Positions 34,985 to 45,438 of a stretch of 64,000 nt of DNA are shown piece by piece. Position numbers and translations under genes: made by a program. How positions within the stretch are numbered: the stretch's first letter is position 1; each line of letters opens with the position of its first letter. The stretch is taken from NCBI RefSeq assembly GCF_003202695.1, contig NZ_QGLL01000009.1:186001-250000 (forward strand). Direction: 5' to 3'. Source of the DNA: Bifidobacterium asteroides. GTDB taxonomy: Bacteria > Actinomycetota > Actinomycetes > Actinomycetales > Bifidobacteriaceae. The notes under the pieces were generated by a model that was given only the letters and a program-made list of their open reading frames with translations, ran no database searches and was not told the DNA's origin.

Positions 34985-36043
34985 ATGGGACAGACGGCGG
35001 ACAACAAGCCTTCCATTGCCAACGTCGCAGCCCTGGCCGGAGTTTCGACGGCGACTGTGTCCCGTGTCCTTTCCGGTCATAGGCGCAAGAACGATGACAT
35101 CAGTCGCAGGGTTAGAGCTGCGGCTGAGAAGCTTAATTACTCAGCTAACTTCGCTGCTAGCGCGCTCCGCTCGGATCGCAGCAGAACCATGGGGCTGATC
35201 CTATGCGGGGTCCCCACGGGCATGGCAGGGTCCATCCTGGATATGCTCAGCAGGAGACTGACCGAGCAGGGGCGCTATCTGCTGGTCATATCTGCCAGGG
35301 ACGACCAACAGCGCGAAGCTGCCATCAGGTCCATGGCGGCCCGGCAGGTCGAAGGAATCATCGTCGTCCCTTCGCCGGATGACGACCCGGATGGCATGCC
35401 TGCCGATCTGCCATCCGGGCTGCCCATCGTCCAGGTCGGGGGCAGACCGCTCTCCTACCACACCAGCTGGGTCGGCATGGACCAGGCGGCCTCAATGCGG
35501 CTCATCATCGCCCACCTGGCCGAGCAGAACGCACACGCAGTGGCCTATCTGAGCCGTGAGTTGGACACCAGCGCGGCCACCGAGCTCTTCACGACTTTCT
35601 CCACCTTGACCAACACCCTGGGCATGACGCCTCAGCCGGACTGGGTCCAGTTCGGTCCCTGCAGCATGCGCCGCGGTTACGATGCCGTCATGACCATGCT
35701 CACTGAGGGAAACGACCATCCCGACGCCATCATCTGCGGGGACGACTCGCTGGCCCTGGGCGCTCTGATGGCCTGCAGCCAACTGGGCTTCCAGGTTCCC
35801 GACCAGGTTAAGGTGGCCGCCTTCGTGGACAGCCCGGCCTGCCTGATCAGCAGCCCGACCTTGACTGCAGTCAAGACCCCCATAGAAAGCATTGTCCAAG
35901 AGGTGCTGCGGCTGGTCGACGCCAAGGGACAGTCCATTCTCCCCTCCCATGTGGCTCTACCACCGGCGCTGGAGTGCAGGGAATCGACCTGGTCGCCAAG
36001 GATCGGCAGCAGTGATATGACCTTGCCGGGCACTTTTGCCTGA
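34985..36043 (+). CDS. LacI-family transcriptional regulator
   Basis: DNA-binding repressor with a sugar-binding core. The 352-residue protein begins with the LacI helix-turn-helix (SIANVAALAGVSTATVSRVLSG, ~10-31) and hinge (AASALRSDRSRTMGLILC), then a periplasmic-binding-like core with DAIICGDDSLALGALMACSQLGFQVPDQVKVAAF. The sugar-contact and dimer segments look complete. It lies directly after ptsH and opposite the ptsI operon, so it probably controls the PTS genes; candidate operators are the dyads in the ptsH-ptsI gap. It ends 18 bases from the convergent holB end. Confidence 0.9.
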   Translation: MGQTADNKPSIANVAALAGVSTATVSRVLSGHRRKNDDISRRVRAAAEKLNYSANFAASALRSDRSRTMGLILCGVPTGMAGSILDMLSRRLTEQGRYLLVISARDDQQREAAIRSMAARQVEGIIVVPSPDDDPDGMPADLPSGLPIVQVGGRPLSYHTSWVGMDQAASMRLIIAHLAEQNAHAVAYLSRELDTSAATELFTTFSTLTNTLGMTPQPDWVQFGPCSMRRGYDAVMTMLTEGNDHPDAIICGDDSLALGALMACSQLGFQVPDQVKVAAFVDSPACLISSPTLTAVKTPIESIVQEVLRLVDAKGQSILPSHVALPPALECRESTWSPRIGSSDMTLPGTFA

Positions 36044-36061
36044 TGAACCCTTGGTTTGGGC

Positions 36062-37222
36062 TTAGACCAGCAGGGTGCAGAAGAGGGCTTCGAAGACGAG
36101 GAGCGGCGAGCCGTTGGCGGCCAGCCTCCTGCGAGCTCGGGCAATCAGCTGAATGCGGTCGATGGCCCCCTGCCTGGAAAGCCTGACGGACAGATCGGCA
36201 ATTGCTGCTCGATTCTCCAAATTGACCAAGCCAGCCTCCTCCTCGGCGCCGTTCTGCAGGACACCCACATCCCGGTAGACGCTGGCCAGAGTGCTCAAGT
36301 TGCGGTCCAGCACATCCCGGGTCAATCTGGTGACCCGTCGGCGAACCTGATCCTTGCCGCCCAAGGCATGATAGGCACCACGAAGCTGACGGGGAATGCG
36401 TTCCTTGTCCTTAAGCCCATTGATCTGCCGAAACTCCCGCTCGTCCCTGGACACCTCATCGTCCACGGTGGCAGTAGCCTGATCCCGGGCCGCATCGACT
36501 ACCCGACCAGCCAGGACCACGGCATCCGAGGCGCGCCGCAGGCCCAGCAGGCCCACCACCAGCTCATCACGGTCGGCCAGGACCTGATCCCTTGTGGCGT
36601 AGAGACGGGCGATGCCGATATGCCCCTGGGCTAGACGGGCAGCCTTAGCGGCCAAGGACCGGTCCACCCCCACCTGATCAGTCAGAAAATCGGCCACTGC
36701 AGTGTTGGAAGGCACCGCCAGGTTGAGCACCCTGGTCCGTGAACGAATGGTGGGCAGCACGTCCTGGGCGCTGGGTGCGCACAGAAGCCAGATGGTATGC
36801 TCGGCGGGCTCCTCGATCTCCTTGAGCAGCACATTGGTAGTCCGCTCCAGCATTCGATCCACGTCTTCGATGATGATGACCCGCCAGCGCGAGGTTGATG
36901 GCATCTGCTCCGAGGTCATGATCAGCTCCCTGACCTCGTCGATGCCGATGGTGACCTTGTTGGTGGACAGTATGGTCACATCCGGATGGGTCCCGGCCAG
37001 GACCTGCTGGGTAACGCGGGTAGGCTGATCGCTCAATCCCTGGTCAGGGCTGATCAGGGCAGCTGCGAACGCCCGGGCCAGATTGGAACGCCCTGATCCA
37101 GGAGGACCGCAGATCAGCCAGGATTGCGCCACCTCGTCATGGCCTTGGGCCTGAGCGGCCACCGTCCGCTTGAGCAGATCAACCGTGGGCTGCTGACCCA
37201 CAATGGCATCCCAGACACTCAT
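36062..37222 (-). CDS. holB: DNA polymerase III subunit delta'
   Basis: Stator subunit of the clamp-loader that works with gamma/tau and delta to load the sliding clamp. The 386-residue protein shows [17 protein letters not shown] (degenerate Walker A with arginine in place of lysine, usual for delta'), [28 protein letters not shown] (Walker B region) and [30 protein letters not shown]. The last ~150 residues are the helical collar domain. Its ATG overlaps the tmk stop by four bases; topA-tmk-holB is one unit. Confidence 0.9.
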   Translation of the reverse strand: MSVWDAIVGQQPTVDLLKRTVAAQAQGHDEVAQSWLICGPPGSGRSNLARAFAAALISPDQGLSDQPTRVTQQVLAGTHPDVTILSTNKVTIGIDEVRELIMTSEQMPSTSRWRVIIIEDVDRMLERTTNVLLKEIEEPAEHTIWLLCAPSAQDVLPTIRSRTRVLNLAVPSNTAVADFLTDQVGVDRSLAAKAARLAQGHIGIARLYATRDQVLADRDELVVGLLGLRRASDAVVLAGRVVDAARDQATATVDDEVSRDEREFRQINGLKDKERIPRQLRGAYHALGGKDQVRRRVTRLTRDVLDRNLSTLASVYRDVGVLQNGAEEEAGLVNLENRAAIADLSVRLSRQGAIDRIQLIARARRRLAANGSPLLVFEALFCTLLV

Positions 37223-38226
37223 CGCGTTTTCCGCAGGAGCCGGGACCGGAGCAGCCAGCGAGCGCGGGAACCCAGAGGAGCCGAATCATCATCAGCAGCA
37301 CCGCCAACTGTTCCCGCATTCATGGACTGGCTGTACTGATCGTCATCCGGCTGATCCTGCCAGTCGACATCATCCTCCGATGCCTGGGCCGCATCCGTGG
37401 CCTCGGTCCAGTCCGACTCGGCACCCTGCTCATCGTCCTCGTACGCTGCAGCCGATTCATCTTCTACAGCATCGTTTTGACCGTCAGCGTCAGCGCCATC
37501 ATCTTCATCAACGACATCAGGGGGATCATCGTCGGCCTGCGGCAGATCCGGCTCGCGGCCTTCGACCAACTTATCCAGATCGTCTTGGATGATCTGCCAG
37601 ACCTGGTCGATGGACTGAGTGGCGTCGATAACCAGGAACCGGTCGGGCTCCCTCTGAGCCAGCTGCAGAAATGCCTGACGCACATGCTGCTGAAAGTCGT
37701 CGCCAGCCGACTCCAGCCTATCGGGCTCATGATCCAGACGCAGCTTGGACTGGTCTGGATCTGCATCCAGCAGGTAGGTGCGCTTGGGCAGAAGGCCCTG
37801 ACTGGCCCACAGACTCAGCCGACGGATCACATCCGCCGACAGATCACGGCCTCCGGCCTGATAGGCCACTGAGGAATCCAAGTAGCGATCGCAAAGCACA
37901 ATGTCTCCTCGATCCAGAGCCGGACGCACAACCTGAGCCACATGCTCGGCCCGATCCGCCGCATAGAGCAGGGCTTCGGTCCTGGAGGCCAGGTCGTCGG
38001 AGGCATCAACCACATCAGTGCCCCCGGTCACGGCAACCGACGGAAAGGCGGCCAGACCGTGCAGAACGAGTTCCCGAATGGTCAATCCGACAGGGGTGCC
38101 GCCTGGCTCGCGGGTGACCAGGGATCGCAGACCGCACTCCTGCAGATAGTTGTGCGCTCGTTGAACCTGAGTGGTTTTGCCCGCCCCGTCCATGCCTTCG
38201 AAGGAAATGAACAAACCGTCGCTCAT
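37219..38226 (-). CDS. tmk: Thymidylate kinase with long acidic C-terminal extension
   Basis: Phosphorylates dTMP to dTDP. The core (~1-220) has the P-loop [12 protein letters not shown] (9-20), TREPGGTP (38-45), [12 protein letters not shown] (112-123) and [12 protein letters not shown] (199-210). Between ~61 and 83 is a small insertion not usual for the family ([16 protein letters not shown]). The tail (~222-335) is highly acidic, rich in Asp, Glu, Ala and Gln, and closes with a basic patch ([13 protein letters not shown]). Family members are normally ~205-215 residues, so about 115 residues are extra. It overlaps topA and holB by four bases each. Confidence 0.93.
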   Translation of the reverse strand: MSDGLFISFEGMDGAGKTTQVQRAHNYLQECGLRSLVTREPGGTPVGLTIRELVLHGLAAFPSVAVTGGTDVVDASDDLASRTEALLYAADRAEHVAQVVRPALDRGDIVLCDRYLDSSVAYQAGGRDLSADVIRRLSLWASQGLLPKRTYLLDADPDQSKLRLDHEPDRLESAGDDFQQHVRQAFLQLAQREPDRFLVIDATQSIDQVWQIIQDDLDKLVEGREPDLPQADDDPPDVVDEDDGADADGQNDAVEDESAAAYEDDEQGAESDWTEATDAAQASEDDVDWQDQPDDDQYSQSMNAGTVGGAADDDSAPLGSRARWLLRSRLLRKTR

Positions 38227-41099
38227 GCCTGATGCTCCGTAGTCTTGGAAGTCTTAGCGGCCTTGGCCTTCTTTGTGGTTTTGCGAGCGCGAGCAGACGA
38301 CTTGGCGACTGCAGATTTGCCAGACGTCGACTTCCGCGTTGTCGACTTTCGTGCTGTCGACTTACGAGTGGTCCTGCCGCGCCGCTTAGCGGGTCCTGCC
38401 GCGCGCTTCTCCGCCAGCAGGCGGAAGGCCACTTCTGGTTCAATGGACTGGGCCGTATACTGCTTGGGCAGGGTTCTGTTGGTCTGCCCGTCGGTGATGT
38501 AGACACCGTAGAACCCGTCCTTGATGGTGACGGGTTTGCCGCTGTCAGGATCCACACCCAGCTCACGAAGAGGGGGTTTGGCTGTACCCCTGGAACGCCG
38601 TCCATACTTAGGCTGGTCAAAGAGGGCCTTAGCCCCCGCCTTATCGATGGTGAAGATCTGCTCTTCGTCAGTCAGCGAACGAGTCTCAGTGCCGCCGTCG
38701 GCCTTGGTGGCTGTCAAATAAGGGCCATAGCGGCCATTGCTGGCTGTAACGGTGGCCTGGTTGATCGCTCCTGTCTTGGCATCGGTCAGCTCGATGCTGC
38801 CCACGGTCCTAGGCAGGCTGAGCAGCTTCAGGGCATCCTCAAGGGTGACCGTGTCTGGATCCATGGTCTTGAAGAGTGACGCCATTTTGGGCTTGGTACC
38901 AGTCCGTTTGGCTGTCCGTGCAGTTTTGTCGGTAGGCTTCTTCTGCTCAGCCGCTTCCTCTTCGGGGCTGAGCAGGGCCACATAGGGCCCGAACCTGCCC
39001 TTGCGCACTTCGACCCGACCGCCAGTCTCCGGATCCTTGCCCAATTGGCGGGGACCGCCGGCATTGGCGGCGATAAGCTCATGGCCCGACGCTACAGTCA
39101 GCTCGTCCGGAGCCATGGTTGGCGGCAACGAGGCCCGCTTGGGATTGCCATCGGCATCCAGGTCGGCTGTATCCTCCAGATACGGACCGTAGCGTCCGAC
39201 CCTCACCTGCAGGCCATCGCCGATCTCGATGGTGTTGATCTTGCGGGCGTCAATGTCACCCAACTGGGCCACCTGCTCCTGCAGACCCTGATGGGCCTGG
39301 TCTGCATTCTGAGCAGCGCCAGGGCCCGAACCGAAGTAGAACCGGGTCAGCCAGTCCTTGCCTCGCTCCTTGCCATGGGCGATCATATCCAGGCCATTCT
39401 CCATCTGCGCCGTGAATTGATAGTCCACGTACTTGGGAAAATTGGTCTCCAGCAATCTGACTACCGAAAAGGCCAGCCAGGAGGGGATCAGCGCACGACC
39501 ACGCTCGTAGACGTACCCACGGTCGATGATGGTCGAAATGATGCTGGCATAAGTGGAAGGTCTGCCGATCTCCTTGGCCTCCAGGGTCTTGACCAGGGAT
39601 GCCTCGGTGTAGCGTGCAGGCGGCTGGGTTTCATGTCCCTCAGGCTCTACGGCGGCGGCGCGAAGCACATCCCCCTTCTGGACTGGAGGCAGGGATGAAT
39701 CCTCATCGGTCTGTTCTGACCCTGAACCCACAGCTTTAAGGAAGCCCGGGAACTGGATGACAGTGCCTGAGGCCTGGAAGAGGGCTGCACCCTCCTCGCC
39801 GGCCTGTGCCGACAGACGGACGGTGGCTGTTGACCCGGTGGCGTCAGCCATCTGCGAAGCCAGAGTGCGCCGCCAGATCAGGGTATAGAGCTTGAGCTGG
39901 TCAGGGGCCAGACGGTCGGCCAGCTCCTGGGGCCTGTGGAATGTGGAACCAGCGGGCCGGATGCACTCATGAGCCTCCTGGGCGCCGGCAGTCTTGGTCA
40001 CATACTGCTTGGACTCTGCCGAAAGATATTCGGCCCCATATTCACGCTCGACCCCTTTCCGGGCAGCGGCAATGGCCTCCTGGGAGAGGGTGACCGAATC
40101 CGTACGCATATAGGTGATGAACCCATTCTCATAGAGTCCTTGGGCGGCGCGCATGGTGGCCCGGGAGCTCATACCCAGCCGGTTGCCTGCCGTCTGCTGC
40201 AGAGTAGACGTAGTGAAGGGGGGCTGAGGACGCCGCCGATAAGGCTTGGTCTCCATACCCGTCACCGTGAAGTCCTGCTCCTTCAGCGCCTCAGCCAAGC
40301 TTCGAGCAAACTGCTCATCCAGCTGCAGGACCTGCTCCTTGGCGGCCGCTTCAGTCAACCGACCCTTGGAGGTAAAATCCTTGGAGACCGCCAGCCGCCG
40401 CCCGCCCAGGCTGATCATGCGCGCCTGAAAACCGCCTGACGATGTCGATTTCCCGCCATCCTCCTGCACCAGATGCGCCAGCAGATCCCAATAGGAGGCC
40501 TTGACGAAGGCCATGCGCTCACGCTCACGCTCCACAATCAACCGAGTCGCTACAGACTGGACCCGCCCGGCACTCAGACCAGGGCCCACCTTGCGCCAGA
40601 GCACCGGGGAAAGCTCATAGCCATAGAGCCGATCCAGAACTCTGCGGGTCTCCTGGGCATCAACCATGTGGGCATCCACGTCCCTGGTGTGCTTGAGCGA
40701 ATTCTTGATGGCCTCTGGAGTGATCTCATGAAAGACCATACGCTTTACCGGCACCTTGGGTTTGAGGGTCTGGACCAGATGCCAGGCGATGGCCTCCCCT
40801 TCTCGATCCTCATCAGTGGCCAGGTAGAGTTCGTCGGCGTTCTTCAGCGCTTTCTTGAGCTCGGATACCGTGTGCTTCTTCTTATCATCCACGATATAAT
40901 AGGGCTTAAAGCCATCGTTCACGTCTACGCCGAACTTGCCATAGGCCTTCTTTTGGGAGGCCGGGATCTGCGATGGCTGGGCCAGATCGCGAATATGGCC
41001 CACCGAGGCCATGACCGTGTAGCCCTTGCCCAGGTACCCGCCGATCTTCTTTGCCTTGGTTGGCGACTCAACAATGACGAGCTTATTGCCGGATGCCAT
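38223..41099 (-). CDS. topA: DNA topoisomerase I
   Basis: Type IA enzyme that relaxes negative supercoils. The 958-residue protein starts with the Toprim domain ([22 protein letters not shown], then [16 protein letters not shown]), followed by the gate domains with the catalytic tyrosine in [13 protein letters not shown] (~332). Several C-terminal repeats ([30 protein letters not shown]) are the actinobacterial topo-C repeats, which replace zinc fingers. The last ~60 residues are a Lys/Arg/Ser/Thr-rich tail ([18 protein letters not shown]) that helps DNA binding. It is the first gene of topA-tmk-holB. Confidence 0.96.
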   Translation of the reverse strand: MASGNKLVIVESPTKAKKIGGYLGKGYTVMASVGHIRDLAQPSQIPASQKKAYGKFGVDVNDGFKPYYIVDDKKKHTVSELKKALKNADELYLATDEDREGEAIAWHLVQTLKPKVPVKRMVFHEITPEAIKNSLKHTRDVDAHMVDAQETRRVLDRLYGYELSPVLWRKVGPGLSAGRVQSVATRLIVERERERMAFVKASYWDLLAHLVQEDGGKSTSSGGFQARMISLGGRRLAVSKDFTSKGRLTEAAAKEQVLQLDEQFARSLAEALKEQDFTVTGMETKPYRRRPQPPFTTSTLQQTAGNRLGMSSRATMRAAQGLYENGFITYMRTDSVTLSQEAIAAARKGVEREYGAEYLSAESKQYVTKTAGAQEAHECIRPAGSTFHRPQELADRLAPDQLKLYTLIWRRTLASQMADATGSTATVRLSAQAGEEGAALFQASGTVIQFPGFLKAVGSGSEQTDEDSSLPPVQKGDVLRAAAVEPEGHETQPPARYTEASLVKTLEAKEIGRPSTYASIISTIIDRGYVYERGRALIPSWLAFSVVRLLETNFPKYVDYQFTAQMENGLDMIAHGKERGKDWLTRFYFGSGPGAAQNADQAHQGLQEQVAQLGDIDARKINTIEIGDGLQVRVGRYGPYLEDTADLDADGNPKRASLPPTMAPDELTVASGHELIAANAGGPRQLGKDPETGGRVEVRKGRFGPYVALLSPEEEAAEQKKPTDKTARTAKRTGTKPKMASLFKTMDPDTVTLEDALKLLSLPRTVGSIELTDAKTGAINQATVTASNGRYGPYLTATKADGGTETRSLTDEEQIFTIDKAGAKALFDQPKYGRRSRGTAKPPLRELGVDPDSGKPVTIKDGFYGVYITDGQTNRTLPKQYTAQSIEPEVAFRLLAEKRAAGPAKRRGRTTRKSTARKSTTRKSTSGKSAVAKSSARARKTTKKAKAAKTSKTTEHQA

Positions 41100-41247
41100 G
41101 GCCTCTCCTTATATTGTGGTCTTTCGCACGCCATCTTACTCACGAGGTTCCGTAACCGTGCAAATCAGGGGGTCATGTGCACGTGTGTGTATCCCTGGGC
41201 CCGGTGGTGGATGAATCAGAGATATTCAGTACGCCCAGAGACCGACC

Positions 41248-42267
41248 TCAGTTATTTTGGGGCGGGGCCGGGGGGCGGCCGACAAGGCCCATCCTGGTCA
41301 GAGGCGAGGCCGTGATCTGCCTCATCGCCAGAACCAGACCCAACGTCACGGACAGAACCGCGGCCATCAGTATGACAGCCGAGCAGTGAACCCCATAGGC
41401 GGTCCATCGGGCGCCGATCTCCAGACCAGGACTGACCTGCCAGATGACATAGCAGGCGTAAAGAATCCCAAGAAATCCTGCTGCCAACATCAGAGTGGAG
41501 ACAATCTGAATCGAAGCAGAGGACATTCGAGTCCCAGGGGCATCCATCCCGGTTCCTCGAGTGGCAGCCAGAGCGATAAGACAGAGACCGGCCGGAATAA
41601 GAATGCCCATGACCACGTCTGAGGGACGGTGCCAGCCCCCCTGCACCAGCGAGCAGCCCACCGACAGGTCAAAGGCGAACCCTACCAAGGCGACTAAGGC
41701 TCTCCAAACGCGCGGCACCACACACAACAGGACCAGGACTACCGCCAGAGCGAGGATGGTATGCCCGGATGGTGCTGAATTGGCTGTGGAGGCCTGAGTA
41801 CGGATCAGCACAGGGCGAGGCAGGAAGCGCTTGAGGATACGCGCCGCCCCGTAGACCACCAAAGCATAAACAGCAACCTGCCCGAGCAGCCACCACCGGC
41901 GGTGCAGTAGAACAACCGCCAGGGCTGAAAGACCCAGCACCACGCATATCGCTGCAGTCACATAAGGAATGGTGAACAGTCCCAGGTACGCCTTGGCCAA
42001 GGGCGCCTGGTCAAGAAAACCTCGAAAGTTAGTTAGGGCCATGTCGTCATAGGTCTGCCCTGACACAGTCCACACGGCCGCCCACCAGACCAATGCCGCC
42101 AGACCCAGACAGGCCAGACCGGTGACCAGGCACAGAACCACGGCTGAAATCCGGGGGCGAGACGTCAAAGGATCCCGGTCAACATGACTCTTGCTCGCTT
42201 TGGTCTGCTCATTCGGGTCCCGGTACCAGGCCTGCTGTGCTTTGCCCTGCTTGTGCTTTTTGGTCAT
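41248..42267 (-). CDS. PAP2-family membrane phosphatase
   Basis: Integral membrane phosphatase of the PAP2 superfamily, which dephosphorylates lipid phosphates such as phosphatidic acid or undecaprenyl diphosphate. In the 339-residue protein the three catalytic motifs are present: KRFLPRP, APSGHT and CSLVQGGWHRPSD (the last histidine before the aspartate). About eight hydrophobic segments are visible, among them AVVLCLVTGLACLGLAALVWWAAVW near the N-terminus. The first ~30 residues are charged and cytosolic. The real substrate is unknown. Confidence 0.88.
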   Translation of the reverse strand: MTKKHKQGKAQQAWYRDPNEQTKASKSHVDRDPLTSRPRISAVVLCLVTGLACLGLAALVWWAAVWTVSGQTYDDMALTNFRGFLDQAPLAKAYLGLFTIPYVTAAICVVLGLSALAVVLLHRRWWLLGQVAVYALVVYGAARILKRFLPRPVLIRTQASTANSAPSGHTILALAVVLVLLCVVPRVWRALVALVGFAFDLSVGCSLVQGGWHRPSDVVMGILIPAGLCLIALAATRGTGMDAPGTRMSSASIQIVSTLMLAAGFLGILYACYVIWQVSPGLEIGARWTAYGVHCSAVILMAAVLSVTLGLVLAMRQITASPLTRMGLVGRPPAPPQNN

Positions 42268-42369
42268 ACCTCAAGACTCTATCCAACCCCTGGGTCGACA
42301 GCCGACACCTCATCAGACGAACGCGTTGTTTTCACGACTCCGGCCAGTTCAGTCGGTAAATATGAAAAA

Positions 42370-42454
42370 CTCCCACGCACCCGCCAGAGGCCACTTACCC
42401 TTGCTGCATTCCTGCCCTGGGGGGATTGGGTGACATAACGCCACGTGAGAGCAA
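42370..42454 (-). ncRNA. ffs: Signal recognition particle RNA (4.5S type)
   Basis: On the minus strand the sequence CCCAGGGCAGGAATGCAGCAAGGGTAAG is the conserved Ffh-binding domain with its GGAA tetraloop region and symmetric loop, inside a long helix whose ends pair as CTCTCACG near 42451 and CGTGGGAG near 42370. Length of ~85 bases fits the short actinobacterial form. No protein frame explains the conservation. It lies between the divergent PAP2 and glf genes. A promoter just upstream supports independent transcription. Confidence 0.88.
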
Positions 42455-42460
42455 GTCACC

Positions 42461-42488
42461 ATGATAGCAGACAGGTTCCACTTGTCCA
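42461..42488 (-). promoter_or_regulatory. Promoter of the SRP RNA gene
   Basis: On the minus strand TGGACA (42488-42483), 16-base spacer, TATCAT (42466-42461), ending 7 bases before the predicted RNA start. Confidence 0.6.
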
Positions 42489-42684
42489 TCGGGAAGCGCC
42501 GACCCCTTCAGTCAGGTGCGCATTCGGTCGACATCGCCGCCTGCCGCTTGCCCGACCAGATCCGCCCGCTAGCATATAGACAGCAGGATCGCCGTACCTC
42601 AAGCGGCTGATCACGGATCAGGCCGGGCCCTGGCAATAGACAGACCCGGCATCACAGCGACAAGGGATGGATGGCTGAAGACGA

Positions 42685-43863
42685 ATGGCTGACTTAGATG
42701 CTGATTTGGTGATTGTGGGCGCTGGCCTGTTCGGTCTGACCGTGGCCCAGCAGGCTGTCGAGCACAGCGGTGCGCGGGTGCGGATCATCGACGTGCGCGA
42801 TCACATCGGCGGCAACGCCTACTCCTATATGGACGAGGAAACCGGGGCCGAAATCCACAAGTATGGTGCTCATCTCTTCCACACGTCCAACCGCAAGGTC
42901 TGGGAGTATGTCAATCGCTTCACCGAATTCACCGACTACACCCACCGGGTCTACACCACCCACAAGGGCGAGGTCTATCCCCTGCCCATCAACCTGGGCA
43001 CCATCAACCAGTTCTTCCACGCCCACTACACCCCTGAGCAGGCCCGGGAACTGATCCGGGAGCAGGCCGGCGAGCTGGCCGGAACCGATCCGGGCAACCT
43101 GAACGATCAGGGGATCAGCCTGATCGGCCGCCCCCTCTATGAGGCCTTCATCAAGAACTACACGGCCAAGCAGTGGCAGACCGACCCCTCCCAGCTGCCT
43201 GCCTCCATCATCAAACGGCTTCCGGTGCGATTCAACTACGACAGCCACTACTTCAAGGACACCTGGGAGGGCCTGCCCAAGGATGGCTACACGGCTTGGT
43301 TCGAGAGGATGATCGACGACCCACGCATCCAGGTGAGCCTGAAAACCGACTTCTTCGACACCTCCCAGCCCTGGAACCGGGACGCTCTGGTGGGACAGGT
43401 CCCCGTGGTCTACACCGGCCCGGTCGACCGCTACTTCGACTACCGTCTGGGCGAGCTCAAGTGGCGGACCGTGGACTTCAAAGAGCGCCGCTACGACGAG
43501 GACGACCACTTCGGCTGCCCGGTCATGAATTTCTCCGATCCCGACGTGCCCTACACCCGTGCCATCGAGTTCAAGAACTTCAACCCCGAACGCTACGACC
43601 AGCAGAACCACGAGCGCACCGTGGTCTGGGAGGAGTACAGCCGATTCGCCGGCAAGGGCGACGAACCCTACTACCCCATCAACACGAGCGACGACCGCGC
43701 CCTCTACACCCAGTACAAGCAGCTGGCCGCCCAGGAGCCGAAGGTGGTCTTCGGCGGCCGCCTGGGCACCTATGCTTACTACGACATGCACCAGGTCATC
43801 AACTCGGCCCTGGATGCCTGGGACAAGCGAGTCGCTCCCTTGGCAGGCCCTGCCAAGGACTGA
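42685..43863 (+). CDS. glf: UDP-galactopyranose mutase
   Basis: Flavoenzyme that interconverts UDP-galactopyranose and UDP-galactofuranose for cell-wall or exopolysaccharide galactofuranose. The 392-residue protein has the FAD-binding VIVGAGLFGL (~9-18), HIGGNAY (~41-47), the GAHLFHTSN loop, NLGTINQFF, the KQWQTDPSQLP substrate lid and the C-terminal GGRLGTYAYYDMHQVI. ATG 42685 is preceded by a weak purine stretch. No other galactofuran genes are adjacent; a terminator follows at 43984. Confidence 0.95.
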   Translation: MADLDADLVIVGAGLFGLTVAQQAVEHSGARVRIIDVRDHIGGNAYSYMDEETGAEIHKYGAHLFHTSNRKVWEYVNRFTEFTDYTHRVYTTHKGEVYPLPINLGTINQFFHAHYTPEQARELIREQAGELAGTDPGNLNDQGISLIGRPLYEAFIKNYTAKQWQTDPSQLPASIIKRLPVRFNYDSHYFKDTWEGLPKDGYTAWFERMIDDPRIQVSLKTDFFDTSQPWNRDALVGQVPVVYTGPVDRYFDYRLGELKWRTVDFKERRYDEDDHFGCPVMNFSDPDVPYTRAIEFKNFNPERYDQQNHERTVVWEEYSRFAGKGDEPYYPINTSDDRALYTQYKQLAAQEPKVVFGGRLGTYAYYDMHQVINSALDAWDKRVAPLAGPAKD

Positions 43864-43983
43864 AACCGGAACCTGATTTCCGCCGACCTTCTAACGGCAA
43901 TCCTTGGAGAGAGCCCAAGGCGAAGAGTCCGGCACGAGTCGAAGTCGGCAAATCCGGAGCCGCCGTTCCAATTAGAATACGAG

Positions 43984-44020
43984 AAGGCCGACCACTTACG
44001 ATAAGCGGTCGGCCTTTTCC
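43984..44020. terminator. Bidirectional terminator between glf and ino1
   Basis: AAGGCCGACC (43984-43993) pairs with GGTCGGCCTT (44007-44016), followed by TTCC on the plus strand and preceded by A on the other side. It lies between convergent genes. Confidence 0.75.
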
Positions 44021-44101
44021 AGACCAGGAATCTGCCATTCATGCCTCCGGGACAACCGTTGAAGCGACGCCTCAGAAATCGATCAGACAGAATCCGCAGA
44101 C

Positions 44102-45244
44102 TCAGGCGTGCCAGACGTCCTTGCCGTTCTCCTTGGCGGTCTTGACATCGGCATCCAGGGCGCTCTCGTCGCCTTCCACCTTGCCGACGATATAATCCTC
44201 GACCAGCTGGCGGGCCTCGTTGTCCTCATGCTGGACAGCGGGGGACTTCATAAAGTAGGAGCTGGGTGCCAGCACCGGGCCAGCCAGGTGGCGGTCCAGG
44301 GCGATCTTGGCGGCGCGCAGGGCATCAATGACGATGCCCGCTGAGTTAGGAGAATCCCAGACCTCCAGCTTGTACTCCAGATTCAGCGGCACATCACCGA
44401 AGGTGGTGCCTTCCAGACGCACGAAGGCGAACTTGCGGTCATCCAGCCAGGCCACATAGTCGGAGGGGCCGATGTGGACGTTGTGGGGATCCATATCGTG
44501 AGGAACGATGGAGGTGACTGCGCGCGTCTTGGAAACCTTCTTGGACTCCAGACGAGTACGCTGCAGCATGTTCATGAAGTCCATGTTGCCGCCCACATTC
44601 AGCTGGTAGGTGCGGTCCAGACGAACGCCGCGATCCTCGAAGAGACGAGCCATGACCCTGTGGGTAATGGTGGCGCCTACCTGGCTCTTGATGTCGTCAC
44701 CCACGATGGGCAGGCCTGCATCGCGGAACTTCTGAGCCCACTCGGGGTCGGATGCGATGAAGACGGGCAGGCAGTTGACGAAGGCGCACCCGGCCTCGAT
44801 GGCGGCGGCAGCATAGGCCTTATCGGCCTGCTCAGAGCCGACGGGCAGGTAGGAGACGAGGACGTCGACCTTCTTGTCGCGCAGAACCTGGGCCACATCC
44901 ACGGGTTCAGCATCCGACTCGGTGATCATCTTGCGGTAGTACTCGCCCAGCCCGTCGCCGGTCGGCCCACGCAGAACCTCCACGCCCTTATTGGGGACGT
45001 CGCAGAACTTGTAGGTGTTGTTTTGCGAGGCGAAGATGGCCTCGCTCAGGTCCTTGCCGACCTTGAGGGAATCCACATCGAAGGCGGTCACGAACTCCAC
45101 GTCACGAATGCGGTAGCCACCGAAGTTGGCGTGCATGATGCCGGGGATCTTGTCATCGTCCTTGGCGTCCTTGTAATACTCGACTCCCTGTACCAGCGAG
45201 GAAGCGCAGTTGCCCACGCCCGCTATAGCTACACGGATGCTCAT
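44102..45244 (-). CDS. ino1: Inositol-3-phosphate synthase
   Basis: NAD-dependent conversion of glucose-6-phosphate to 1D-myo-inositol-3-phosphate, the first step to phosphatidylinositol and other inositol lipids. The 380-residue protein opens with [17 protein letters not shown] (Rossmann motif, ~5-21) and has [43 protein letters not shown], the [11 protein letters not shown] loop and the [23 protein letters not shown] block, all typical of actinobacterial short Ino1. AGAGGAG precedes ATG 45244. It diverges from the PBP gene. Confidence 0.94.
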   Translation of the reverse strand: MSIRVAIAGVGNCASSLVQGVEYYKDAKDDDKIPGIMHANFGGYRIRDVEFVTAFDVDSLKVGKDLSEAIFASQNNTYKFCDVPNKGVEVLRGPTGDGLGEYYRKMITESDAEPVDVAQVLRDKKVDVLVSYLPVGSEQADKAYAAAAIEAGCAFVNCLPVFIASDPEWAQKFRDAGLPIVGDDIKSQVGATITHRVMARLFEDRGVRLDRTYQLNVGGNMDFMNMLQRTRLESKKVSKTRAVTSIVPHDMDPHNVHIGPSDYVAWLDDRKFAFVRLEGTTFGDVPLNLEYKLEVWDSPNSAGIVIDALRAAKIALDRHLAGPVLAPSSYFMKSPAVQHEDNEARQLVEDYIVGKVEGDESALDADVKTAKENGKDVWHA

Positions 45245-45438
45245 ACAAACTCCTCTGATTTACTGAGTTATTTCCAACCTAAGCATACCTTCTCCCCGTG
45301 GATGGCATGATGGAATGGATCCTCATATGCGCCCCCGCTGGCAGAACAGCCCCCCAAGGAAGGCGCAAACGTACGAAAACGATGAACGTTCAGCCCTAGG
45401 TCGAACAGTTTTCAGCCCGGCCGGATAGCGTAGTTAGC

